48,519 bases of DNA from Haemophilus sp. CCUG 60358. GTDB taxonomy: Bacteria > Pseudomonadota > Gammaproteobacteria > Enterobacterales > Pasteurellaceae. Under the pieces are notes generated by a model. That model saw only the letters and a program-made list of their open reading frames with translations. It had not been told where the DNA came from and ran no database searches. The stretch is taken from contig NZ_LZOZ01000020.1 in the NCBI RefSeq assembly GCF_001679485.1, forward strand, positions 1 through 48,519, written 5' to 3'. Every line of letters begins with the position of its first letter. The first letter of the stretch is position 1. The position numbers and the translations under genes were made by a program. Shown here piece after piece: positions 39,202-46,510 of this stretch.

Positions 39202-39225
39202 TAAAAAGCCCACATTACGTGGGCT
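39202..39225 (-). terminator. Intrinsic terminator after small secreted protein gene
   Basis: AGCCCAC (39207-39213) pairs with GTGGGCT (39219-39225); the minus strand continues into five T. Confidence 0.8.
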
Positions 39226-39236
39226 AGATAAGAGAA

Positions 39237-39734
39237 TTAACGATCAGAAAGAACGGTTTTATCACCAAACAGGATAACGCGTTCAATAGGATAAACATCA
39301 ATTTTTTCTTGTTGGTTCATAAAGACTTTACGAGCATCTTCAGCCAATTGAACAAACGGAATTTGTAAATTAATATTGATGGATTTACCTGGTTGTAATG
39401 GGGTTTCTAAATTGATTTGCATATCTTGGCTGTAAATAACTTTGCGGTTATTCACATACACACCCACCCATTGAATGTTTTTGATTGGTTTTTGACCAAT
39501 GTTAGTGATTTCATGTTTGAATGCACTTAACGCTTGGCCATTTTCATCAACCACCATTTCACGATTACCAATATTGATGGCAAGGTATTTGTCGATGTTA
39601 TCACTCGCTTTTACCGCTTGTTGTTGGGTTTGTGTTGCTTTTGCGGGTGTTGCTTCTTTTGCAATAACTTGTGTGTTAAATGCTAAACATAATGCACCTA
39701 ATGAAAGTGCGGTCAGAGATTTTAATGTTTTCAT
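39237..39734 (-). CDS. Predicted secreted protein, unknown function
   Basis: A 165-residue protein that I do not recognise. It has a clear signal peptide (1-25, ending VIAK), a short threonine/glutamine/alanine linker and a beta-rich body. That body (NIGNREMVVDENG, NIGQKPIKNIQWVGVYVNNRKVIY, LQPGKSININLQIPF) looks like an immunoglobulin-like or FxLYD-type beta sandwich in which the NIGQKPI region recalls conjugation-free periplasmic beta proteins; that is only an impression. The uptake signal at 39705-39713 is coded inside the signal peptide. It is a single-gene unit with its own terminator between dinB and ssrA. Confidence 0.8.
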   Translation of the reverse strand: MKTLKSLTALSLGALCLAFNTQVIAKEATPAKATQTQQQAVKASDNIDKYLAINIGNREMVVDENGQALSAFKHEITNIGQKPIKNIQWVGVYVNNRKVIYSQDMQINLETPLQPGKSININLQIPFVQLAEDARKVFMNQQEKIDVYPIERVILFGDKTVLSDR

Positions 39735-39841
39735 TATTCGATTCCTTATAAAAAAGTGGCAAAATTTTACCCTAACTTCTATGGTTAATAAATAGCTTCT
39801 TTTCCTTTCTTAGATTTTTTGATAAACTGCCGAACGATTTT

Positions 39842-40207
39842 GGGGCTGATTCTGGATTCGACGGGATTAGCGAAGCCCAAGGTGCACGTCGAGGTGCGGT
39901 AGGCCTCGTAAATAAACCGCAAAAAAATAGTCGCAAACGACGAACAATACGCTTTAGCAGCTTAATAACCTGCTCATAGCCTTCGCTCCCCAGCTTCCGC
40001 TCGTAAGACGGGGATAAAGCGGAGTCAAACCAAAACGAGATCGTGTGGAAGCCGCTGTTTGAGGATCGAAGCACTAAATTGAATCAAACTAGCTTAAGTT
40101 TAGCGTGTCTGTCCGCATGCTTAAGTGAAATTAAAGACGAGACTAAACGTGTAGTGCTGAAGGTAGAGTAATTTCGGACGCGGGTTCAACTCCCGCCAGC
40201 TCCACCA
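39842..40207 (+). ncRNA. ssrA: Transfer-messenger RNA (tmRNA)
   Basis: Rescues stalled ribosomes and tags the unfinished protein. The 5' end GGGGCTGATTCTGGATTCGA and 3' end with GGGTTCAACTCCCGCC and encoded CCA form the tRNA-like part. The tag frame is at 39933-39965: ANDEQYALAA then TAA, which is the H. influenzae tag as I know it. Length is 366 nt. Confidence 0.98.
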
Positions 40208-40241
40208 CAAAATAAACCTATCAAGTCCTATGAAAGACTTT

Positions 40242-40276
40242 AAAGCCTTGAAAATAATGACTTCAAGGCTTTTTTA
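40242..40276 (+). terminator. Intrinsic terminator of ssrA
   Basis: Stem AAGCCTTGAA with TTCAAGGCTT (40243-40252 with 40262-40271) and six T. Confidence 0.85.
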
Positions 40277-40407
40277 TTGCGCTTTTAACTTCTATCAAAC
40301 TCTCGAATTTGAGTAGTGCATTTAATAGTTGGCGCTTATTGATTGGTTAAATTGTTGCATTAGTAAAGTGCTTAGTAATCGGTAAATTATCAGCTAAAGG
40401 AGAAAAA

Positions 40408-40986
40408 ATGAATATTTTATTATTAGACGGTGGTAAAGATTTCGGCCATTCACATGGCGAGTTGAACCACACGATTCATAAAAAAGCGAAAGAAGTTTTG
40501 GCCGCACTTGGACACAATGTAAAAGAAACCGTGATAGATGCCGGCTATGATGTTGAAGCAGAAATCGAAAAATTCTTGTGGATGGATACCGTGATTTGGC
40601 AGATGCCAGGTTGGTGGATGCACGAACCTTGGACAGTGAAAAAATACATAGACGAAGTATTAACCGCTGGACACGGCAAGCTTTACCACAGTGATGGCCG
40701 CCATCGTGTAAATCCAACCGAAGGCTACGGCACAGGTGGCTTGTTGCAAGGCAAAAAACACATGCTTTCGCTTACGTGGAATGCGCCGATTGAAGCGTTC
40801 ACCCGTGAAGGCGATTTCTTCGAAGGCAAAGGCGTAGATGCTGTGTACATGCCTTTCCACAAACTCAACGAGTTCATCGGCTTGACCCGTCTGCCAACAT
40901 TCTTATGTAACGATGTGATTAAAAATCCACAAGTAGAACAATACTTAGCAGACTACCAAGCACACTTGGAAAAAGTGTTCGGCTAA
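40408..40986 (+). CDS. mdaB: MdaB-like NAD(P)H quinone reductase
   Basis: A 192-residue flavodoxin-fold FAD enzyme that reduces quinones by two electrons, protecting against oxidative stress. Recognisable parts are MNILLLDGGKDFGHSHGELN at the flavin site, WQMPGWWMHEPWTVKKYID and GYGTGGLLQGKKHMLSLTWNAP; length equals that of E. coli MdaB. AAAGGAG precedes the ATG. It is the first gene after ssrA, a common integration locus, though no att duplication was found. A core ACAAGCGGT (41098-41106), the uptake signal of the other Pasteurellaceae branch, lies downstream. Confidence 0.9.
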   Translation: MNILLLDGGKDFGHSHGELNHTIHKKAKEVLAALGHNVKETVIDAGYDVEAEIEKFLWMDTVIWQMPGWWMHEPWTVKKYIDEVLTAGHGKLYHSDGRHRVNPTEGYGTGGLLQGKKHMLSLTWNAPIEAFTREGDFFEGKGVDAVYMPFHKLNEFIGLTRLPTFLCNDVIKNPQVEQYLADYQAHLEKVFG

Positions 40987-41005
40987 TTACAAAATGTGAG
41001 TTTAG

Positions 41006-41034
41006 AAGGTGAGTATTTTATCTCACCTTTTTTA
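41006..41034 (+). terminator. Intrinsic terminator of mdaB
   Basis: AAGGTGAG (41006-41013) pairs with CTCACCTT (41022-41029), followed by a T-run of six. Confidence 0.85.
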
Positions 41035-41170
41035 TTTCAAACGCTTATCAAACTTTTTGATAGGGAGGGGAAGAGGAATAGACTGAGTTTAGATCAAACA
41101 AGCGGTTTTAATTTTAAATTGAATTTGCAAAAACATCTAAAAATCTGACCGCACTTTAAAATAAAAAGAT

Positions 41171-42124
41171 CTAAACATCCTCAATTTGAAACTGCTTACG
41201 CCAGCGATTCGGTGAAATTTTATGTTTTTTCAAGAAGTGCTGACGCAAGGCGGTATCGCTATGAAATCCACTTTGTTCTGCAATATCTGTAATAGATAAA
41301 TCTGTGCTTTCCAAAAGCTCTCTTGCTCGTTGTAGCCTTGCTTCAATTAACCATTGATTTAATGACATTCCGGTTGCTTTACGAAAATGTCGGGTGAAAG
41401 TGCTACGGCTCATTGACAAACGTTCTGCAAGGCTATCAGTCGAATGAAGTGCGGTCAGATTTTCATTTAAATAAGCAAGCAACGCATTGATATTATGATT
41501 AGGTGTGGAACGAGAAATAGGGCGTTCGATAAATTGTGCTTGTCCGCCTTCACGATGAGGAGGGATAACCAGTATTCGGGCAATATGATTGGCAATTTTC
41601 ACACCATATAATTTACGAACAATAGAAAGACAACAATCCATGGAAGCGGCTGTTCCTGCGGAGGTAATCAGTCGATCTTGTTCTAAATAAATAGGATTTA
41701 AATCCCATTTCACCTGTGGAAAGCGACAAGTAAAATCACTATCTCCTAGCCAATGTGTGGTTGCTTTTTTGCCGTTAAGTAGACCACTGCACGCTAACAC
41801 ATAGGCACCATAACATAAACCCACCACTGTCGCACCACGTTGATATGCTTGCCGTAATGCTGTTAATAAAGCCTCACTCGGCATTACTTGAGTATCATGC
41901 CATCCAGTCATCACAACAATATCGGCATTATCCAACCATTCTAAACCTCCATCTAAATGTATGTGAAATAGCGAGTTTGTCAGGTTGTCCGAATCGCTAA
42001 CGATTTTACAGTCAAATAACGGCTTGCCGTTTAAATCCGACATAGAAAAAACGGAATATGCCATCGCAAAATGAATGGGCATCATTTGTTCATACACAAT
42101 CAAAGCAACTGTGGGTGTATTCAT
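41171..42124 (-). CDS. GlxA/FtrA-like AraC-family regulator with DJ-1/PfpI domain
   Basis: A 317-residue regulator. The N-terminal half (1-190) has a DJ-1/PfpI (class I amidotransferase-like) fold with the nucleophile-elbow-like motif VGLCYGAYVLA. The C-terminal half (about 205-317) is an AraC DNA-binding domain with two helix-turn-helices (LAERLSMSRSTFTRHFRKATG and ITDIAEQSGFHSDTALRQHF). The ligand is unknown. It is transcribed divergently from the exported hydrolase at 42265, the likely target. TAGGAGA precedes the ATG. An uptake signal within the gene (41447-41455) argues for long residence in Haemophilus. Confidence 0.88.
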   Translation of the reverse strand: MNTPTVALIVYEQMMPIHFAMAYSVFSMSDLNGKPLFDCKIVSDSDNLTNSLFHIHLDGGLEWLDNADIVVMTGWHDTQVMPSEALLTALRQAYQRGATVVGLCYGAYVLACSGLLNGKKATTHWLGDSDFTCRFPQVKWDLNPIYLEQDRLITSAGTAASMDCCLSIVRKLYGVKIANHIARILVIPPHREGGQAQFIERPISRSTPNHNINALLAYLNENLTALHSTDSLAERLSMSRSTFTRHFRKATGMSLNQWLIEARLQRARELLESTDLSITDIAEQSGFHSDTALRQHFLKKHKISPNRWRKQFQIEDV

Positions 42125-42219
42125 TTTATTCTCCTACTTTGATATGAGCATAACACAGAAATGACCCGATTATTACGTTTATTGATTTTTTATCCATTTT
42201 TACGCAATCTTGTTCTCAC

Positions 42220-42225
42220 TATAAT
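42220..42225 (+). promoter_or_regulatory. Candidate -10 box for the exported hydrolase
   Basis: A perfect TATAAT 40 nt upstream of the ATG in the 140-bp divergent region. The -35 region (TTTTTA at optimum spacing) is poor, consistent with a promoter that needs an activator such as the divergent AraC-type protein. Confidence 0.45.
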
Positions 42226-42264
42226 ATGTTTATTCATTCAATAACGTATAGAAAAGGAAAAACA

Positions 42265-43137
42265 ATGAACTTAAAAACCTTAATTAGCACTACAGCATTG
42301 GCTATTAGCGCAAATACTTTCGCCGTAGATCTTGCCTCTAAAAACACTGATAGCTACCAACATATCCGCAATGCTACTGGTCGCCTAAACTATGCAGGGA
42401 AAACTTTTTTAATTGACCCGATGCTTGCTGAAAAAGGACGTTATGCAGGCTTTGAAGGAACATTAAATAGCCATTTGCGTAATCCACTTGTGGAATTGCC
42501 GATGAAAGCAGAAGATACTTTTAAAGATGTTGATGCCATTATTTTAACTCATACACATGAAGATCATTGGGATGAGGTTGCACAAAAAATTTTACCTAAA
42601 TCCATCAAAATTTTTGTGCAACATGAACGGGATGGCGACTTACTCAAAGCGCAAGGTTTTACTAACATAACCAGTTTATCGCTAGAAAAACCGGTGGAGT
42701 TCGAAGGTATTATTTTAAATAAAACCGGCGGTTCTCACGGCACAACGGAAATGTACGCTGTACCACAATTAGCCGAGATTTTAGATGAGGCGATGGGCGT
42801 AACATTCCAAGCGAAAGACCATCCAACGGTTTATTTGGTTGGTGACACAGTTTGGACTGCCGAAGTAAACAAAGCCATTAATCGTTATAAACCTGATGTA
42901 ATGATTATGAACACAGGTGATGCGCGTACCTTAGCTTTTCCGAATGATGGCATTATTATGGGGTTACAAGATGTTGCTCATGCTCGTAACATGCTACCAA
43001 ATACAAAACTTATCACGGTGCACATGGATGCAGTAAATCATATGTCTGTTTACCGTAAGGATTTACGCCAATTTGTCCAAGCAAATAAGCTTGAAAATGT
43101 AGCAATTCCAGAAGATGGTGAAACAGTGAAGTTTTAA
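42265..43137 (+). CDS. Exported metallo-beta-lactamase-fold hydrolase (UlaG-like)
   Basis: A 290-residue protein with a signal peptide (1-20, cut near TFA/VD) and an MBL fold. The metal motif is LTHTHEDHWDE (His96-His101 region), with later ligands TGGSHGT, LVGDTVW and VHMDAVNHMS. The pattern is that of UlaG-like hydrolases, but the export signal is unusual for that group; substrate unknown. The ATG at 42265 follows AAAAGGAAA; an in-frame ATG at 42226 is inside the promoter. No uptake signal lies in the gene; one follows at 43190-43198, and a Neisserial uptake sequence at 43211. Confidence 0.85.
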   Translation: MNLKTLISTTALAISANTFAVDLASKNTDSYQHIRNATGRLNYAGKTFLIDPMLAEKGRYAGFEGTLNSHLRNPLVELPMKAEDTFKDVDAIILTHTHEDHWDEVAQKILPKSIKIFVQHERDGDLLKAQGFTNITSLSLEKPVEFEGIILNKTGGSHGTTEMYAVPQLAEILDEAMGVTFQAKDHPTVYLVGDTVWTAEVNKAINRYKPDVMIMNTGDARTLAFPNDGIIMGLQDVAHARNMLPNTKLITVHMDAVNHMSVYRKDLRQFVQANKLENVAIPEDGETVKF

Positions 43138-43206
43138 AAACAAGTGGTTGAGTTCTTAGGATAATTCACAAAAAACACCTAAAAATTTAACCGCACTTCG
43201 TTATAT

Positions 43207-43237
43207 AAAAGCCGTCTGAATTTTCAGACGGCCTTTG
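43207..43237. terminator. Neisserial DUS inverted repeat (AG/GCCGTCTGAA dialect)
   Basis: GCCGTCTGAA (43211-43220) and TTCAGACGGC (43223-43232) form the typical Neisseria DUS-pair terminator with flanking A and T runs; on the minus strand the sequence reads AGGCCGTCTGAA. It lies 13 nt after a Haemophilus uptake signal and appears to end the hydrolase gene. Confidence 0.85.
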
Positions 43238-43380
43238 ATTATAGCCAGGCAAAGTCAGGCTATAAAAACCATACGCTATGCGTATGGAGACAAATAGCTT
43301 AAGCGATGAACAGAAAAAAATCCTCGCTATATAATGAACAAGGCTGACAACCAAAATTCAACATATAGGAGGATTATTTA
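43238..43380 (+). other. Orphan promoter and leader of a lost gene
   Basis: This stretch carries a hairpin CCATACGC-TAT-GCGTATGG (43269-43287) and a promoter TGAACA-N17-TATAAT (43307-43312, 43330-43335). A strong ribosome binding site AGGAGG (43367-43372) follows, but the expected start codon near 43380 is replaced by the hairpin element at 43381. It may be the left end of an IS200/IS605-like element, judged only from the hairpin plus leader layout. Confidence 0.45.
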
Positions 43381-43482
43381 CCCCTCGTAGCGTGCATCTT
43401 GATGCACGACCGAATCACGCACGGAACGTTATTTAACCCTTTCGGGCATTCACGATTTCGTGCAACAAGTTGCACGCTACAA
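43381..43482. repeat. Haemophilus-type hairpin-bounded repeat element, about 100 bp
   Basis: Ends are inverted: GTAGCGTGCA (43387-43396) and TGCACGCTAC (43471-43480). Each end is also a small hairpin (CGTGCATC/GATGCACG at 43391-43408; CGTGCAAC/GTTGCACG at 43459-43476). The left edge CCCC-TCGTAGCGTGC resembles the left edge of the 361-bp repeats (CCCC-ACGATAGCGTGC). It joins an orphan leader to the second half of an IS3 transposase. Confidence 0.7.
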
Positions 43483-43796
43483 TTCTTAAACCGACAGAAT
43501 GCCCGATTATTCACAGCGACCAAGGTGTATTGTATGGCACGGCGGAATGGGTAAAGATGTTGGAGGGTAAAGCGGTGCAAAGTATGAGTCGCCGAGGAAA
43601 TTGCTACGATAATGCGGTGATTGAAAGTTTTTTTGCGATACTAAAATCAGAGTGCTTTTACTCTCGGACTTATCATTCAATTGCTGAATTACAGGCTGAA
43701 ATTGAAGAATATTTAGTGTATTACAACCAAAAACGAATTAAACTTGCTTTCAAAGGGTTGAGCCCGGTGCAATACCGAGCTCAATATTTAAGTTAA
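43482..43796 (+). pseudogene. IS3-family (IS150-like) transposase OrfB, C-terminal half
   Basis: The last 104 codons of an rve-type integrase/transposase. The DDE residues that remain are the second Asp (IIHSDQG) and the Glu (DNAVIESFFAILKSE), followed by the IS3 ending YYNQKRIKLAFKGLSPVQYR. The N-terminal half and OrfA are missing; the break coincides with the hairpin element. Inactive remnant. Confidence 0.85.
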
Positions 43797-43802
43797 CTAA
43801 CC

Positions 43803-43823
43803 TGTCTAACTTTTGGGGGGCAG
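43803..43823 (+). mobile_element. Right inverted repeat of the IS3-family remnant
   Basis: TGTCTAACTTTTGGGGGGCAG is complementary, with two mismatches, to the left end at 47090-47110. It is directly followed by GATC-like bases and an uptake signal (43828-43836). Confidence 0.8.
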
Positions 43824-43836
43824 ATCAAAGTGCGGT

Positions 43837-44008
43837 CAAAACCACGATTAATAATTTGATTGATTTCCTTTTGAACCCTATTAAACATTCAATATCCTAG
43901 CCATTTTTACTAATATGCCTTACAATTTGGCACATAATTTATTACAATGCATTTGTTATGTTACGTCTAAATCTGAGATTTTTATATTTTCTGCTCTGCA
44001 TAAGCTAA
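43837..44008. other. Non-coding stretch before the yeiH fragment
   Basis: AT-rich with several stop codons in all frames. Apart from a weak dyad TGCC/GGCA near 43918-43936, I see nothing assignable. Confidence 0.4.
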
Positions 44009-44170
44009 AGTGTAGAATTACAGGCTGCGCCAAGTATTCCAACATTTTTAACTGAAAATGGCTTAACTTATTGCACCCACGCTTCAGGTTTTTCATTTAA
44101 TCCACAAACTGATGTTACTCGTCGCTTAGTCGAAAGCTATTTTGGCAAAATTTTAGATGAAACCGCTTGA
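44009..44170 (+). pseudogene. C-terminal fragment of an unidentified gene
   Basis: An open stretch of 53 codons without a start codon ([20 protein letters not shown] ... [16 protein letters not shown], then TGA) that reads like a real protein end. A stop codon in frame immediately upstream (44006-44008) shows that the rest is gone. yeiH begins 20 nt downstream, so the two probably once formed an operon. I do not recognise the family. Confidence 0.55.
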
Positions 44171-44189
44171 CTCACTAAGGAAAGGAAAA

Positions 44190-45206
44190 ATGAACACTCG
44201 TCCCTTTTATTTCGGACTTATATTTATTGCGATTATCGCTATACTTGCTAACTATTTAGGAAACACTGATTTTTCCCATCATTATCATATCAGTGCTTTA
44301 ATTATTGCCATCTTGCTGGGAATGGCAATCGGCAATACCATTTATCCGCAATTTTCAACACAAGTGGAAAAAGGCGTGTTATTTGCGAAAGGCACGCTTC
44401 TTCGCACTGGCATTGTGTTGTATGGTTTCCGCCTCACTTTTGGCGATATTGCCGATGTAGGATTAAATGCTGTTGTCACTGATGCGATTATGCTAATTTC
44501 AACCTTCTTTTTTACCGCACTTTTAGGCATTCGTTATCTAAAAATGGATAAACAATTAGTTTATCTCACTGGGGCTGGATGTAGTATTTGTGGTGCGGCA
44601 GCGGTTATGGCGGCAGAGCCTGTTACCAAAGCAGAATCTCATAAAGTTTCAGTAGCGATTGCCGTAGTGGTCATTTTCGGGACGCTTGCTATTTTTACTT
44701 ACCCCTTTTTCTACACTTGGTCACAACATTTAATTAATGCTCATCAATTCGGTATTTATGTTGGCTCTAGCGTGCATGAGGTGGCTCAAGTTTATGCGAT
44801 TGGGGAAAATATTGATCCTATCGTGGCAAATACTGCCGTCATTTCCAAAATGATCCGAGTGATGATGCTCGCCCCATTTTTATTAATGCTTTCTTGGTTA
44901 TTAACACGTAGTAATGGAGTATCAGAAAATACATCACACAAAATTACAATTCCTTGGTTTGCTGTACTTTTTATTGGTGTTGCGATTTTTAATTCTTTTG
45001 ATTTATTACCAAAAGAACTTGTAAACTTATTAGTTGAAATCGATTCTTTCTTATTAATTTCAGCGATGGCTGCGCTCGGCTTAACTACACAAGCAAGCGC
45101 AATCAAGAAAGCAGGATTAAAACCTCTGATTTTAGGAATACTAATTTATTTATGGCTAGTGGTTGGTGGATTTTTAGTGAATTATGGAATATCAAAATTA
45201 ATATAA
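44190..45206 (+). CDS. yeiH: YeiH/UPF0324 family putative sulfate exporter
   Basis: A 338-residue inner membrane protein with about ten helices. Family motifs are [57 protein letters not shown] and [18 protein letters not shown]. The ATG at 44190 has AAGGAAAGG upstream; an ATG at 44157 in the same frame is in the preceding fragment. The transported substrate is unproven. An uptake signal lies inside (44514-44522). The gene is flanked by inverted copies of an IS end plus uptake signal. Confidence 0.9.
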   Translation: MNTRPFYFGLIFIAIIAILANYLGNTDFSHHYHISALIIAILLGMAIGNTIYPQFSTQVEKGVLFAKGTLLRTGIVLYGFRLTFGDIADVGLNAVVTDAIMLISTFFFTALLGIRYLKMDKQLVYLTGAGCSICGAAAVMAAEPVTKAESHKVSVAIAVVVIFGTLAIFTYPFFYTWSQHLINAHQFGIYVGSSVHEVAQVYAIGENIDPIVANTAVISKMIRVMMLAPFLLMLSWLLTRSNGVSENTSHKITIPWFAVLFIGVAIFNSFDLLPKELVNLLVEIDSFLLISAMAALGLTTQASAIKKAGLKPLILGILIYLWLVVGGFLVNYGISKLI

Positions 45207-45220
45207 AATTCACTTAAGAT

Positions 45221-45255
45221 TGACCGCACTTTGATCTGCACCCCAAAACCTGGAC
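45221..45255 (+). mobile_element. Uptake signal plus left end of an IS3-family remnant
   Basis: CTGCACCCCAAAA at 45236-45248 is the IS left terminus; after 20 bases it is lost at the start of the 361-bp repeat. Positions 45221-45249 are the reverse complement of 43813-43841 with few mismatches, including GATC and the uptake signal. Confidence 0.75.
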
Positions 45256-45615
45256 CCCACGATAGCGTGCGTTTCCTAACGCGTGCCTGAAAATCAATTT
45301 CGTTTGATTCAGATTTTTACTATTTTCATGAATAACTTCAATTTGCTTATTTTTTAGATAGATAAAACTACGCGTCAGAAAGGGGGGCTATCTGGGGAGC
45401 CGTTGGTAAAGCCAACGTTCAGAATCCTTTTGATTTTATGACCGCACTTTTTTGTCATTAGAAGAAAATGAAGAACTTAAACAGGTAATCACTTTATCGC
45501 CAAATATCACTTTTCCGGTAAACTTTATTCGTGAGCTTGCCTCGGGATTTTGCTAACTCCGAAACCACAATAGATTGTAATGGCACAAGCGAGGACGCTT
45601 GCGCTATCAGGGGGA
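45255..45615. repeat. Direct repeat copy A, MITE-like, 361 bp
   Basis: About 98 percent identical to 47301-47662: I count five substitutions and one single-base indel. Imperfect inverted ends CCCCACGATAGCG (45255-45267) and CGCTATCAGGGGG (45602-45614) match at 11 of 13 positions. It contains an uptake signal (45441-45449), hairpins CGTTGG/CCAACG (45401-45417) and AAGCG/CGCTT (45587-45600). A 38-codon open stretch ending TAA at 45556 (LSLEENEELKQVITLSPNIT in part) may be the tail of a host gene. No transposase, so any movement would be in trans. Confidence 0.85.
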
Positions 45616-45619
45616 AAGA

Positions 45620-45928
45620 ATGAAGGATTTGCTCTCTTGGTAGTCGTTCCTGCTGTTTGCCGGCATGCTGGCGGTAACGTATTCCACCCGCCTTATTGGT
45701 TTTTTCGCCTTGCGCAACCGTACCTTAAGCCGCCGCGCACAAATCGTGATGGAAGCTGCGCCGGGTTGCATGTTGATTTACGTCATCGCGCCTTATTTCG
45801 TGTCCAACAAACCGCACGAATTGATTGCCATTGCACTGACCGTGCTTGCCGCAAGCAGGTTTTCCATGTTGGTTACCGTGTTGATCGGCGTCGGCAGTTC
45901 TGGGCTGTAGGGGTATTTGATGCGGTAG
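45620..45928 (+). pseudogene. azlD: AzlD-family branched-chain amino acid exporter subunit with two amber codons
   Basis: The small hydrophobic AzlD subunit works with AzlC to export branched-chain amino acids. Residues SFLLFAGMLAVTYSTRLIGF and ASRFSMLVTVLIGVGSSG are typical. In-frame TAG codons stand at codon 8 (45641-45643) and near the end (45908-45910); reading through them gives a natural ending GYLMR. Both would be CAG in an intact gene, judging by context. Translation could restart at the ATG at 45665. No azlC is present. GC-rich and Neisserial in style. Confidence 0.7.
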
Positions 45929-45963
45929 TCGACTGCGTTTTCGTGATACCGGTTACACTTGTT

Positions 45964-46017
45964 TTCAGACGACCTTTCTCTTTCAGACGACCTTATCTTG
46001 TTATAATGTCGTCTGAA
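45964..46017. repeat. Cluster of three Neisserial DUS (GTCGTCTGAA dialect)
   Basis: TTCAGACGACCT occurs at 45964-45975 and 45982-45993 (complement of AGGTCGTCTGAA), and ATGTCGTCTGAA at 46006-46017. Opposed copies can form a terminator for azlD. This dialect, called AG-mucDUS, is typical of the N. mucosa/N. sicca group as far as I know. Confidence 0.85.
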
Positions 46018-46037
46018 ATTTTTTATAAAGCAAAATC

Positions 46038-46385
46038 ATGGCAAACCAAAGACTCATCTACGGCTTCCACGCCGTCAACGCCCGCCTGTGGCAAAACCCG
46101 AAATCGATTACCGAACTCTACGTCCAAGAAGGCAAAAACGATGCCCGCACGCGCGACGTGTTGGATAAAGCGGCAAACGAAAACGTGCGCGTATACTTTG
46201 TCATCGCCGTCGCCATCACTACCCGTTGCGAAAGCTGCATCAGCGTACATGCCGCCGCAGCCGCCAAAGCGGGCGCGACTGAAAGCGAAATCGCCGGCGC
46301 GCTGGCAACCGCTATCGCCCTGAACGCAGGCGCAGCCTACACTTACGCCCTGCGCGCATTGGAAGCGGTTGATGCGCAGCGTTGA
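46038..46385 (+). pseudogene. Chimeric ORF: RlmB N-terminus fused to AhpD/CMD C-terminus
   Basis: A 115-codon open frame made of two unrelated parts. Residues 1-54 ([20 protein letters not shown] ... NVRVYF) are the start of the 23S rRNA 2'-O-methyltransferase RlmB. Residues 55-115 ([20 protein letters not shown] ... ALEAVDAQR) are the C-terminal half of a carboxymuconolactone decarboxylase/AhpD-like protein with its CESC redox motif. The join is near 46200. Neither activity should be complete: the methyltransferase domain is absent and the CMD fold is half. A deletion between two Neisserial genes is the simplest origin. Confidence 0.8.
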
Positions 46386-46394
46386 TTTTGTCTC

Positions 46395-46438
46395 AAAGGG
46401 TCGTCTGAAAACCACTCCCGTTTCAGACGACCCTTTTG
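46395..46438 (+). terminator. DUS-pair terminator after the chimeric ORF
   Basis: A perfect 16-bp stem (46395-46410 with 46421-46436) built from two inverted GGTCGTCTGAA sequences, then a T-run. Confidence 0.88.
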
Positions 46439-46510
46439 CTGACGGGCATTGCTTTTTGCCGCCGAACCGTTTAGATTGATGTCTTTATTCAACCGTTTGG
46501 AGAAACAACC

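Noticed and set aside
39772..40074. Minus-strand 100-codon open frame
   Set aside because: It lies antisense to tmRNA and is a shadow.
41098..41106. ACAAGCGGT as evidence of transfer from the Actinobacillus pleuropneumoniae branch
   Set aside because: A single 9-mer is expected by chance at a fair rate in 48 kb, and no second one was seen.
45580..46323. A 247-codon open frame across azlD and rlmB
   Set aside because: It is an out-of-frame reading of GC-rich DNA; real protein similarity lies in the other frames (azlD and the RlmB/AhpD chimera).
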